From Ixodes scapularis (lineage: Eukaryota; Arthropoda; Arachnida; Ixodida; Ixodidae): a DNA stretch of 64,000 nucleotides. The first letter of the stretch is position 1; the number at the start of each line of letters is the position of its first letter. This document shows positions 33,175-42,490 of this stretch, piece by piece. The stretch lies in contig NW_024609846.1 in NCBI RefSeq assembly GCF_016920785.2, positions 122,415,473 through 122,479,472 of the forward strand, written 5' to 3'. A model generated the notes under the pieces. That model worked only from the letters and a program-made list of their open reading frames with translations, did not search any database and was not told where the DNA came from. The position numbers and the translations under genes were made by a program.

Positions 33175-33641
33175 CAGCCTCAAACGCCTTTTTGAGCTCC
33201 AGCACTGGTTTGCCCAGGGGACGACGCTGCACCCTTTTGTCCAGGACACCACACACCAGACGGTCCCATAGCATGGCTGACAAGGTCTCACCAGAGTTGC
33301 AGTGTTCGGAGAAGCGGCGCGGGGCGGGGACGAAATTCGAGATGCTTTCTCCAGGCTGTTGGCTGCACTTATGAAACGCAAAGCACTGAACAATCACTGA
33401 CAGGCACGGTGTGTAGTGGGCGGTGAGCTCCAACACAGTGTCCGCATAGGGAGTCCACTGGCACACACAACGAGCATAAGACGGAGTATATTGTCGGTCC
33501 ACAAACGCTACATAGGACTGCGCATATTGGGGACTCCTCGAGGATGTTGAGCACAATGAAGAAAAAGTTTAGTCGCTCCTGGTACAGGGGCCACGTTTCA
33601 ATCTTTTTGGGTCGAACTCTTCGAGATGTCTCAGCCGCCCC
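33175..33641 (-). pseudogene. Ty3/gypsy gag fragment
   Basis: From an ATG at 33641 the minus strand gives LEEFDPKRLKRG, then (frame changed) ERLNFFFIVLNILEES, SVCGPTIYSVL and, in a further frame, CFAFHKCSQQPGESISNFV and LSAMLWDRLVCGVLDKRVQR. These are standard gypsy Gag blocks. At least two frameshifts are present. At 33175 it joins Penelope sequence (RICSNDIDF). Confidence 0.75.
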
Positions 33642-33970
33642 ATGATAACAACGTTAGGCTCGTCCTTTTTCGCCATATGCTCTCGTCGTTGCCAAGTTGC
33701 CACGAAGCTGTCGTTGCTCAAAAAAGTGTGGTTGCGTGCCTCGGAGTTTGAATTTCTTAATTCTCGTTGTTGCCCAAAGCTTTATTCAGGCGGCCGACTT
33801 GGCCGTGCAGAAAAGAGGAGTTAGACAAGAGACACGTGGTTTACGAAGAGTCCCCAGAATGACAAACGGTTCGGTAAAACCAGCTTGACTCGCCTTGGCT
33901 TGACTTCTGCCGACTCGCCGATGTTGCCAGACGCACACACACAACACTCACGATGCAAGATTCCGTTTCA
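33642..33970 (-). other. Probable LTR/leader of the gag fragment
   Basis: Upstream of gag on the minus strand are AATAAAGCTTTGGG (about 33775-33790) and, closer to gag, TGGCAACTTGGCAACGACG, which could be a primer-binding region. LTR limits cannot be set because no second LTR is in sight. Confidence 0.35.
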
Positions 33971-33974
33971 TTTT

Positions 33975-34105
33975 AAGTGCAAGATCCAGGCTTTCAATGT
34001 CGCTACCAAGCATGCACGATCATGTAGTGGTAGCATTGTTCAGGGCAACATGCTCATGCTCATAGCTTCAGCTTCACTCGCGCATGAAGTAAATGAAACC
34101 ATAGC
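33975..34105 (-). repeat. Dispersed repeat, inverted relative of 15968-16090
   Basis: Shares GAGCATTGTTCAGG-type, CCAAGCATGC and CATAGCTTC.GC blocks with 15968-16090 in inverse orientation. Confidence 0.55.
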
Positions 34106-36000
34106 CCCTGTATCCACTCCAATTCTCCAAGTCAGTAGTAGGCTGAAATTTATCCATCACTACAAGAAGTTGGGAGTGATGCTGAGAAGTCTGGGAGGGT
34201 CGTCGCATGTACGGAATTGACTGAACGACGTGCCGTTCCCTGCAAGATGATGTCCTGGGTTGGGCAAGGTTCGAGCATGTTGGATGTTATCAGGAACACG
34301 TGGTTACACAGGATCCGTGGGGACACGGCGGTCCCATTGACTGTGGCCATATGTGCCTGGGGCGTCACTGCTTCCCGAGTGCTAGCCAGTGCCAACCTCT
34401 GGAAGATGGTCACGAAACTGCCTCAGCATCCCAACATTGAGATACTGGAACTGGTAGCAGTGGCCTAGGAGAGCCAGAGGAATCACTGTAGTTGGATAGA
34501 AACATTGCAACAGATGCATCAGTCCTCTAGGCATAAAATATCTTACACCTTAGACATATTATTCTCAAAATTGAAGATTCAATGGGGAAGCAGAGCAGTC
34601 AAAATTTCACCACACAGCTAGCTTGGAACATTTCTTGGAAACTTCACAGAATGGCAAAGATTCTATAGCTTCTAAACATAGTATTTACAGTGCTAGAAGC
34701 TGGCACTCTTGTCTCGTACTTAGAAACAGTTATTCAGTCATTTTCACCTCATCAAGGATGCACAATTGGGAAGATGATCAATCCAGTTGTTTTATTCACA
34801 TTAAAACGAGTTAACGAATAACTTTAGAATGCTGACAGGAGCTATATCAGTTAGTTTTGAGTGACATTCAGTAAAAGGAAGACAAGTGAGTTTTTTTTTT
34901 TTCTTTTTGATTTTGTGAGTTTGAAACAAGATTGCCTGCATTTTCTAAGGGCTAAAAAAACATGTAGGGATATTATTTGTACTAGTTCAAACATTTTTTT
35001 CTTGTTTTTTTGCAAAAAAGGGTACTTACTATTTTTATTGTGCTTTGGTAGCCGCTGGTGCTGAAACTTGATGTCCCAGGTGGCATTCCTACAGCGATTC
35101 CCTATGACCTGAGGGAGTCCTGGGGCAGTTCGGTTATCCCGTGTGTGTTTAACCGTTCAGCGGTCGCGGCGGCGCTCACGATCTCCGGCCAGTCGCGTCG
35201 GAGGGATGCGATCACTAGGCAGTGGTTTGCCTCACGACGAGCAAGTTGGCGATGGTTCTGTCCTCCGCAGGAGAGTATGGCTTTGCAGCGCCGACTCACT
35301 TTGTCACTGGGGTGGTTAGGTGCACGCAAGTCACCTGGCGAACCAAGCACTCTATGTAACACCGATACAGATTCACAAGGTGCCTGATCACGTCGCCGGC
35401 ATCAGCCAAACGCCTGCTTGAAGACGCAGTACGTTAGTAGGTACGGTAGCCTGTCTTCCAACAGAAGCTCGCGGAATGCGTCTACGACGAAGATGATGGA
35501 CGGCCTTCTCAACAGCCGGAGAAGCTCGAACCAAGATCAATCCATACCGCCGTGATAGTGACGGCGGAAGCGCAATACGGCATCCAGGATCCCTCGCAGA
35601 CGTAGAAGTGAACACGGCAGCCGAAGATCGAGCGTGAGGGACAACCAGAGCAAGCAAGCACTACCGAAATTAACGAAAGAACTGTACGAGCAAGCTGTCA
35701 GCTGTAGTCGCGGAGCGCGGGAGGCTCGGCTTACGGATCGGCTTATGACAACGTTAGGTTGGCTAATGGCTTTCGCCCCACGCTTCGCTTTATTTTTTTG
35801 TCAGAAACTAGTGAGCGCAACTTTCTATCCCAGTTTTTTGTTATATTTTCTTGTCCCAGCAGACAACACAGACAAAAAGAAGTGTTTTGCCGTGTCAAAA
35901 TTGTTTATTGACGAAAACGTGTTCTATGTGCACGAGACGAATTTGCGATCGCAATCGTTATAGACATCACCTAAATGCCATTTTAGTTGTCGTCTGGCAG
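34106..36000. other. Interior of the 8.4-kb TIR element, unrecognised
   Basis: On the minus strand, 35560-35410 contains an exon-like stretch (LLRRPSIIFVVDAFRELLLE then DRLPYLLTYCVFKQ), and its position near the right TIR suggests the N-terminus of the element's gene. The frame 34217-34468 (plus) and the frames around 35058-35387 have no motif. The rest is AT-rich. Confidence 0.35.
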
Positions 36001-36380
36001 GTCCCATCATGAATGTCATTTGAAAACCTGAATGTCATTTGGCGTAAATGCCATTTTAGCTGCCGTCTGACAGGGGTATTAAACGTCAGTAGAGTAGAGG
36101 GTTTAAACAGCTGCCACCAGTCTAAAACCACCAAGGGTGAACGGCTTGAAGGTTATGATGATAATGCAATTAATGTAAAGGTGCAAGCGAGCTGGGCAAG
36201 AATAACGATAATAATCCCTGGAGAAAGCCAAAAGAGTCACCAAGATTCCATCCACGCTCTGAGTTGGTGGCAGGCCAGACTTCTACAAAACTCTCTGAAG
36301 GTATGGTGCTAAGCCGTTTCTGAGGAAAAAAGTGCGGCGGTCCGGTTACTGGGGAGTCCCTGGAAGACCTGGAAAAAAAA

Positions 36381-37260
36381 GTGAAAGCCGTTTACAACTC
36401 CCTGTAACACCGAATTAGAGCGCAGCTCTTGAGGAGGAGGAGGGAAGGGTACTGGGGGGGTGAAGTGACCTGGGGGGGGGGGTCACGTGACGATGCCGAT
36501 CATGTCATCAGTGACGTCACTGATGACGTCATCCGTGATGATGACAATGACGATGCGGATGCCGTGACGTCATCAGTGACGTCACTGATGACGTCATCAG
36601 TGATGATGATGCTGACGATGCGGATGCCGGTGAGGTCATCAGTGACGTCACTGATGACGTCATAAGTGACGATGACGATGCGGGCTCCGATGACGTCATC
36701 AGCGATGATGACGATGACGATGCGGATGTCGGTGACGTCATCAGTTACGTCACTGATGACGTAATCCGTGATGATGGCGATGACGATGTGGATGCCGGTG
36801 ACGTCATCAGTGACGTAACTGATGACGTCATCAGTGATGATGACGATGACGATGCGGATGCCGGTGAGGTCATCAGTGACGTCACTGATGACGTCAGCAG
36901 TGATGATGACGATGCGGATGCCGGTGACGTCATCAGTGACGATGACGTCATCGAGGAGGTCACGTGACCTTGGCGGGGGGTCACGTGACCCTGGGGGTGG
37001 TCACGTGACCTCGGGGGGGGGGGGGGGGGTCACGCGACCTCGGGGGTCACGTGACCTCGGGGGTCACGTGACTTTGGGTGTCACGTGACCTTGGGGGTCA
37101 CGTGACCCTGGGGGAGGGGTCACGTGACCTTGAGGTGACCTTGGGGGCCACGTGACCTTGGGATGACCTTGGGGGTCGCGTGACCTTGGGATGACCTTGG
37201 CTACGCCGACGCCGACGCCGCTCAAGCCGGGAACGGGCCCCTAAGAGCTGCGCTCTAAAA
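36381..37260 (-). mobile_element. Satellite-carrying non-autonomous element, copy 3
   Basis: Left end GTGAAAGCCGTTTACAACTC...GAATTAGAGCGCAGCTCTTG, right end CCGGGAACGGGCCCCTAAGA...GCTGCGCTCTAAAA. The interior holds about 480 bp of a repeat near 63-66 bp rich in TGACGTCA and GATGACGATGCGGATGCCGG (36490-36960), then GGTCACGTGACC-type units (36961-37200). A GACGCCGACGCCG run precedes the right end. It sits at the 5' side of the plus-strand Penelope fragment. Confidence 0.8.
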
Positions 37261-37507
37261 CAAGTGAACGGTCGCAGGGACGTGGTGCTGTTGGGGGATG
37301 CTCCGGCGCCGGCAGGATTGCTGCAAGTCCCGGAAAAGGGGTTCAAGTTTGCCAGAAGTGACGGTGAAACCTCACGAGTTCTCACTTTAGTTAGGAATGT
37401 GGCTGCCAGGGCTGACGAAGCTGACAGAGATAGATGTATTCCAGAGGGTGTAGAGTCCTTGCCGGGCGTGTTGGGATGTCGCAAACCTAGGCCCAAGATT
37501 GGTAGAA
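37261..37507 (+). pseudogene. Penelope-like element (plus strand), N-terminal piece
   Basis: The frame reads LLQVPEKGFKFARSDGETSR, VLTLVRNVAARADEADRDRC and IPEGVESL, the N-terminal region of Neptune-like Penelope proteins (pattern ...L.LVR..A......+.RC...GV..L). It is bounded on both sides by satellite-carrying elements and continues at 40839. Confidence 0.6.
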
Positions 37508-37844
37508 TTTTTAGGGCGCAGCTCTTAGGGGCCCTTTCCCGGCTTGAGCGGCGTCGCCGTCGCCGTCGGCGTCGGCGTCGCCGTCGGCGTAACCAAGGTC
37601 ATCCCAAGGTCACTTGACCCCCAAGGTCATCCCAAGGTCACGTGACCCCAAGGGTCGCGTGACCCCTCCCCAAGGGTCGCGTGACCCCAAGGTCACGTGA
37701 CACCCAAGGTCACGTGACTCCCCAAGGTCACCCCAAGGTTACGTGACCCCTCCCCCACGGTCACGTGACCCCCAAGGTCACGTGACACCCAAAGTCACGT
37801 GGCTCCCCAAGTCACGTGACCCCCGGGGTTACGTGACTCCCGAT

Positions 37845-38160
37845 GACGTCATCAGTGACGTCACTGATGACGTCACCGGCATCCGCATCGTCATCGTCAT
37901 CGTCACTGATGATGTCTCCGGCATCCGCATCGTCATCGTCATCATCGCTGATGACGTCACCGGCATCCGCATCGTCATCGTCATCATCACTGATGACGTC
38001 ACCGGCATCCGCATCGTCATCGTCATCATCACTGATGACGTCACCGGCATCCGCATCGTCATTGTCATCATCACTGATGACGTCATCAGTGACGTCACTG
38101 ATGACGTCATCGGTATCCGGATCGTCATCGTTACTGATGACGTCATCGGCATCGGCATCG
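37845..38160. repeat. 42-bp satellite with CRE palindromes
   Basis: Units of ATGACGTCACCGGCATCCGC plus ATCGTCATCGTCATCATCACTG, 42 bp each. Both strands remain open over the array (for example VTGIRIVIVIITDD repeats), a consequence of the period being divisible by three. Confidence 0.9.
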
Positions 38161-38334
38161 TCACGTGACCCCCCTAGGTCAGGTGACCCCCACCCAAGGT
38201 CACTTGACCCCCCCCCCCCCCCAGTCATATTTCGGCAAACCGCACTCATAAGGGCCCTCACTCACCCTCACTCACCCTCATCTTCACAGGTGAGGTGAGG
38301 GTGAGTGAGTTTCTGAACCAGGAAAATTCATGAG

Positions 38335-39520
38335 TGTGAGGGCCGTTAGGGCGGTGAGGGCCGTGAGGGCCGTGAGAGTGGTGAGGGCCGTGAGGGCCGT
38401 GAGGGCCATGAGGGCCATGAGGGCGGTGAGGGCGGTGAGGGCGGTGAGGGGTATGAGTGCGTGAGGGGCGTGAGGGCGGTGAGTGGCGTGAGGGCCATGA
38501 GTGCGTGAGTGGTGTGAGGATGGTGAGTGCGTGAGGGGTGTGAGGGCCATGAGTGCGTGAGGGCAATGAGTGGCATGAGTGGCGTGAGGGCCGTGAGGGC
38601 CGTGAGGGCGGTGAGTACATGAGGTGGTGTGAGGGCCATGAGTGCGTGAAGGCGGTGAGTGCGTGAGGCCCCCTTCAGATCGAGCATCTTTCTCAGCAAT
38701 TTTGGTGGTAATGGCGGGTTGTTCTCTAGCTTTCCCTAGATCGACACGAATTGCTGAGATCGGGTTCGGCTCGAAATAAGCAAGCAACTCGAAGCAATTC
38801 GAATGCGTTTGAAGCGGTTGCATCCAATCTGGGACGCAAAATTTTCACGTGATACCTCGTGCCGGCGATGATGACACCGAAAGACTTGGTTCTGGTTTGA
38901 AATCGATCGTTTTTTTTTGGAAATAAACTGTTTCAGAAAGGTGCATTAGTATTCTTAACGAGATTTAAATGCATAAAAACACGTTTATGACGCGTAATTG
39001 TGTCTAAATAGTGCAAGAAAAATAAAATTTTGTGATGACGATGGCTGCGTGTGATCGCGGGCGGCCCGTGTTGCTGGTGTTGCGACGTAAAGTTTCTGGG
39101 CGCAACTGCCCCATGTGAAGCTGGCCTGAGTGGCGTGAGGGTCATCAGTGCGTGAGGGGCGTGAGGGGTGTGAGGGCCGCAGGGGCGGTGAGGCGCGTGA
39201 GGGCGGTGAGTGGCGTGAGGGCGGTGAGTGGCGTGAGGGCGGTGAGTGGCGTGAGGGCGGTGAGCGGCGTGATTGCGGTGAGTGGCGTGAGGGCCGTGAG
39301 GGCGGTGAGGGCCGTGAGGGCGGTGAGGGCCGTGAGGGCGGTGAGGGCTATGAGTGCGTGAGGGCCGTGAGGGCGGTGAGGGCCGTGAGGGCGGTGAGTG
39401 GCGTGAGGGCCATGAGTGAGTGAGGGGCGTGAGGGCCGTGAGGGCGGTGAGGGCCGTGAGGGCCGTGAGGGGCGTGAGGGCCGTGAGGGCAATGAGTGCG
39501 TGAGGGCCGTGAGGTTCAGT
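38335..39520. repeat. 9-bp GTGAGGGCN satellite, split by an insert
   Basis: Runs of GTGAGGGCC, GTGAGGGCG and GTGAGTGGC, strictly 9-bp phased over long parts (38335-38668, 39123-39520). The 38669-39122 interval is non-repetitive. Confidence 0.9.
38669..39122. mobile_element. Insert inside the 9-bp satellite, possible TIR element
   Basis: The insert begins AGGCCCCCTTCAGATC and ends GTGAAGCTGGCCT, which are weak inverted repeats (AGGCC..CTTCA). GAGTGCGTG precedes it and GAGTGGCGTG follows, a possible imperfect duplication. No ORF. Confidence 0.45.
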
Positions 39521-39760
39521 GAGGGTGAGTGAAGGGCTGACGGTGAGTGTTAGTGTGAGGGTGAGGGTGAGTGAGGGGCTGAATATGAGTGTAGCTGTGA
39601 GGGTGAGGGTGAGTGAGGGGCTTAGATGAGTGTGGCTGTGAGGGTGAGGGTGAGTGAGGGCGACCTAAAATGCCGACCTCTGCCCCCAGTACCCTTCCCT
39701 CCCCCTCCTCAAGAGCTGCGCTCTAATTCGGGGTTACAGGGAGTTGTAAACGGCTTTCAC

Positions 39761-40838
39761 TTTTTAGAGCGCAACTCTTAGGCACCCGTTCCCGGCTTGA
39801 GTGGCGTCGGCGTCGCCGTCGGCGTCGCCGTCGCCGTTGGCGTCGCCGTCGGCGTAACTGCGAGTAACCGTCGTAACCCTCGTGAGGGTTACGAGGGTTA
39901 CGAGGGTTAATCTCACGAGGGTTACCCTCACGAGGGCTACGAGGGTTACTAACCCTCGGAACCCTCACGAGGGTTACGAGGGTTATGAGAGTTACCCTCA
40001 CGAGGGTCACGAGGGTTATGAGAGTTACCCTCAGGAGGGTCACGAGTTACCCTCACGAGGGTTATGAGAGTTACCCTCACAAGGGTCACGAGGGTTATGA
40101 CAGTCACCCTCATGAGGGTCACGAGAGTTACCCTCACGAGGGTCACGAGAGTTGCCCTCACAAGGGGTACTAGGGTTACCCTCACGAGGGTCACGAGGGT
40201 TATGACAGTCACCCTCATGAGGGTCACGAGAGTTACCCTCACGAGGGTCACGATAGTTGCCCTCACAAGGGGTACTAGGGTTACCCTCACGAGGGTCACG
40301 ATGGTTACCCTGGGGATACCCCCGAGGTCACGTGACCCCCCGTTGACGTCATCGCCACTGATGACGTCACCGGCATCCGGATCGTCATCGGCATCATCAC
40401 TGATTACGTCATCAGCGGCGTCACTGATGACGTCACCGGCCTCCGCATCGTCATCGTCATCATCACTGATGACGTCATCTGTGACGTCACTGGCATCCGC
40501 ATCATCATCATCATCATCACTGATGACGTCATCACCGGATGACGTCACTGATCACGTCATCGGTATCCGCATCGTGATCGTCACTGATGGGGTCATCAGT
40601 GACGTCATTGATGGCGTCATCGGCATCGTCACCTGACCCCCTGATGTCACGTGACACCCTAAGGTCACTTGATTCCCACAAGGCCACGTGACCCCCCCCC
40701 AAGGTCACGTGACCCCCCCCCCCCCACCCCGCCCCCTGAGGTCACTTGACCCACCCCCCCAGTACCCTTCTCTCCTCCTCCTCAAGAGCTGCGCTCTAAT
40801 TCGGCGTTACAGGGAGTTTCAAACGGCTTTCATTTTTT
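39761..40838 (+). mobile_element. Satellite-carrying non-autonomous element, copy 5
   Basis: Left end TTTTTAGAGCGCAACTCTTA then GGCACCCGTTCCCGGCTTGA; right end AGAGCTGCGCTCTAATTCGG then CGTTACAGGGAG...AAACGGCTTTC. The interior has (GGCGTCGCCGTC)n, a 24-bp repeat CCCTCACGAGGGTTATGAGA (39880-40310), then TGACGTCACCGGCATCCGC-type units (40340-40640) related to those of copies 3 and 4, and GGTCACGTGACCCCCC stretches. It follows copy 4 head to tail. Confidence 0.8.
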
Positions 40839-41038
40839 TCCTTTTACGTAGACGAAGCTTTTAAGTTAATACTAACTTATAAGGAAGGTGGGTTCCCCTC
40901 GTGCCCGTAGGAGTGTTTTGGATAAGGCTGTTCAAGCCATTAGTAAAAATTAAGAAAAACAAACAGATTGAAAAAGTGATCGTGAGTAAATTAAAGCAAA
41001 GGGCTGTGAAGTTGTGTCAGGATTTGTGTCTTCAGAGG
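40839..41038 (+). pseudogene. Penelope-like element (plus strand), middle piece 1
   Basis: The frame gives DEAFKLILTYKEGGF, then VFWIRLFKPLVKIKKNKQIE and KLKQRAVKLCQDLCLQRL. This fits the Penelope segment between the N-terminus and the RT (KEGGF...A..+...+.LC..L.L..L). A one-base shift occurs near 40900. It is interrupted at 41039 by a foldback element and continues at 41231. Confidence 0.6.
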
Positions 41039-41230
41039 CTAACCGCCGAATTAACATGCTCACTCCAATTGGGGCGCCCCTCCACTTCCTCAAGGAAGGC
41101 GCGAGGGCCGGCACTGACCAATCACGACGACGGATAGGCGGCCGCGATTGGCCAGCACGGCCCTCGCGCCTTCTTCAGGGAAGTGGAGAGGCGCCTTAAT
41201 TGAAGTCAGGTTTGTGAATTCGGAGGTTAG
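41039..41230. mobile_element. Foldback element with 70-bp TIRs
   Basis: CTAACCGCCGAATTAACATG...GGCGC.CC.CTCCACTTCC at the left mirrors the right half through to GGAAGTGGAG...GAATTCGGAGGTTAG. Only about 45 bp of spacer separates the arms. The outer CTAACC.CCGAATTCA motif also occurs in the 5' flank of the Harbinger at 9425-9600. Confidence 0.8.
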
Positions 41231-41363
41231 GGTGTCAATACAAAAAGAAAAAGGTCTCCACCTCAAAGTTTTTTTTACTCTTAAGCCTCTCAAGGACTGC
41301 ATGCCGTTTCGGGCGATTGTTCCCCAGAAAGGTTTTAGGCACGTGCACATGGCGTCCTTTCTG
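41231..41363 (+). pseudogene. Penelope-like element (plus strand), middle piece 2
   Basis: The frame reads QKEKGLHLKVFFTLKPLKDC then MPFRAIVPQKGFRHVHMASFL, equivalent to the FF.AKTHK...PFR.IVSE.GTWQ..VA.FL block that opens the Penelope RT. The GTWQ-type motif has decayed to GFRH. An inserted TIR element breaks the frame after ASFL. Confidence 0.7.
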
Positions 41364-41587
41364 ATAGCATCCTCGATCATCCGCACCGGTGCGCACCGGG
41401 GCACTGAGGTGCGCCCCTTCATCTTCGATCAAGTGCACCGGTGCGCACCCTACGTCCTCGATCAACGAAGCGCACCCTCCCGGTGCGGCTTTTCGTTGCC
41501 CCAACGTGCACCAAGAAAATCGGCGGTGCGCCGGGGGGCAGTCCCATCAGGCATTGCGGCGTTGCGGCCAGGAGCGGGAATCGAGAA

Positions 41588-41800
41588 GATGGCGGGAGTA
41601 GCAGACGCGCAGACTATCGAGATGGCGATCTTGCAAAAACGAACACGCCTTGCAGTTGCACTAGATGATTTCCTCGGGTCTTCTGACGGCGAGACGACGA
41701 GCTTCTCACCATCGCCGCGATTACTGGCGATTGCTGCGGTGGCAAGGAGCGCCCGAAAAGCACGAACTTCGTGGAAAGCGGCGCGAATAATAATTGGGGT
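41588..41800 (+). CDS. Putative exon in the 1.13-kb element, unrecognised
   Basis: The ATG at 41588 (context AAGATGGCG) opens MAGVADAQTIEMAILQKRTR..., with LAVALDDFLGSSDGETTSFS and an Ala/Arg-rich run, to a possible donor GGGGTTGTGG around 41800. It could be the N-terminal exon of the parent transposase retained in a deletion derivative. No domain recognised. Confidence 0.3.
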
Positions 41801-41873
41801 TGTGGGGATATTTATACAGCGTGTAGTTGGTCTGCCATTGAAGTTGCGACGAGTCACACGCTGTAGATGAGCA

Positions 41874-42095
41874 ATTTAGCCAGTGCAGTACAACCGCTAG
41901 CCTGGGGTCTTTAACGTGCACCACGCAGTAGTGATACACGACCGCACGCCGGTACGATGCTCATCCAGATCGAGACGGGCAGGGGTGGGGCTCGAACCCA
42001 GGATCCCTGGGTTCTGCAGCGCGAGCTTTCGCTCCACGCGCGTCGAGCTGGGTGTGCGCTTCAGCCCACTCGGCCACCGATCCCCCCAAGCGGCG
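41874..42095 (-). repeat. tRNA-derived SINE (type II tRNA-like head)
   Basis: The minus strand reads GGGGATCGGTGGCCGAGTGG (A box) and, about 75 bases on, CCTGGGTTCGAGCCCCACCC (B box), with a long variable region as in tRNA-Ser/Leu. The body ends with GTGCACGTTAAAGACCCC, a motif I recall from other invertebrate SINE cores. A Ser-type head recalls the tick SINE Ruka, but I cannot confirm identity. Confidence 0.7.
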
Positions 42096-42490
42096 CGAGG
42101 CGTTTTGATGACAGCGAGGTACGGCTATTATCTGGTGTTTCGTTTTCTTGAACTAATAATGATGGCCAACATATACATGTGGAATTGTCACCCGCTTCGT
42201 GACCCCATCGACAATCACGTCCACGATGTTTATTTCTGTGGGACCGTCAAATTCGCGAGTAAAAAAATAAAAGAAATTGATAGCAGACGGGCACCGTGCG
42301 CTGACCTACGCAAAATAAACGAACAAAACGCGAAGTGACGCAAGGTGGAGCTCGCCGCGGTGCACCGGCGCGGCGCAGTTTGTCCAGTTTGTCCTCGATG
42401 TTGCACCGACATCGCGCTGCACGACCGAGGAGCGCTGTGCACTGTGCTGGTTTCAGGGCGATTCCGGTGCGAGTTGATCGAAGATGCTAT

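Larger units (their letters stand above)
27664..36079. mobile_element. 8.4-kb DNA element with long TIRs, containing nested retroelements
   Basis: The left end reads ATACCCCTGTCAGACGGCAG then CTAAAATGGCATTTACGCCA; the right end is the exact complement for at least 53 bases. TA flanks both sides (27662-27663, 36080-36081). Related subterminal motifs (AAATGCCATTT, AATGTCATTT, GCACTGCCACACGG / GTCGTCTGGCAGG) repeat just inside each end, as expected for transposase binding sites. Inside are exon-like pieces near both ends plus Penelope, gypsy and MITE insertions. I could not identify the transposase, so the superfamily is open. Confidence 0.75.
37508..39764 (+). mobile_element. Satellite-carrying non-autonomous element, copy 4
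   Basis: Left end TTTTAGGGCGCAGCTCTTAG then GGGCCCTTTCCCGGCTTGAG; right end AGAGCTGCGCTCTAATTCGG...GGGAGTTGTAAACGGCTTTC. Successive interior satellites: (GTCGCC)n-like, GGTCACGTGACCCCC units (37600-37840), a 42-bp repeat ATGACGTCACCGGCATCCGC... (37845-38160), and a 9-bp repeat GTGAGGGCC/GTGAGGGCG (38335-38668 and 39123-39520). A 450-bp unrelated insert splits the 9-bp array. Its end and the start of copy 5 share CTTTTTAG. Confidence 0.8.
41364..42490. mobile_element. 1.13-kb TIR element inserted in Penelope RT
   Basis: The ends ATAGCATCCTCGATCATCCG (41364) and the complement ATAGCATCTTCGATCAACTC (from 42490) form about 26-bp imperfect TIRs ending in GCACCGG. Penelope coding resumes immediately on the right side (NKNLLLLLSGFAVQ), and at most one base (G) is duplicated. 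Near-absent duplication would fit Spy-type Harbingers or a precise 1-bp event. It contains a short ORF and a SINE. Confidence 0.65.

Noticed and set aside
36429..40636. Acidic (Asp-rich) and Ser/Thr-rich ORFs in the satellite-carrying elements
   Set aside because: They are translations of 42-, 63-, 24- and 9-bp satellites, open on both strands and without other coding signs.
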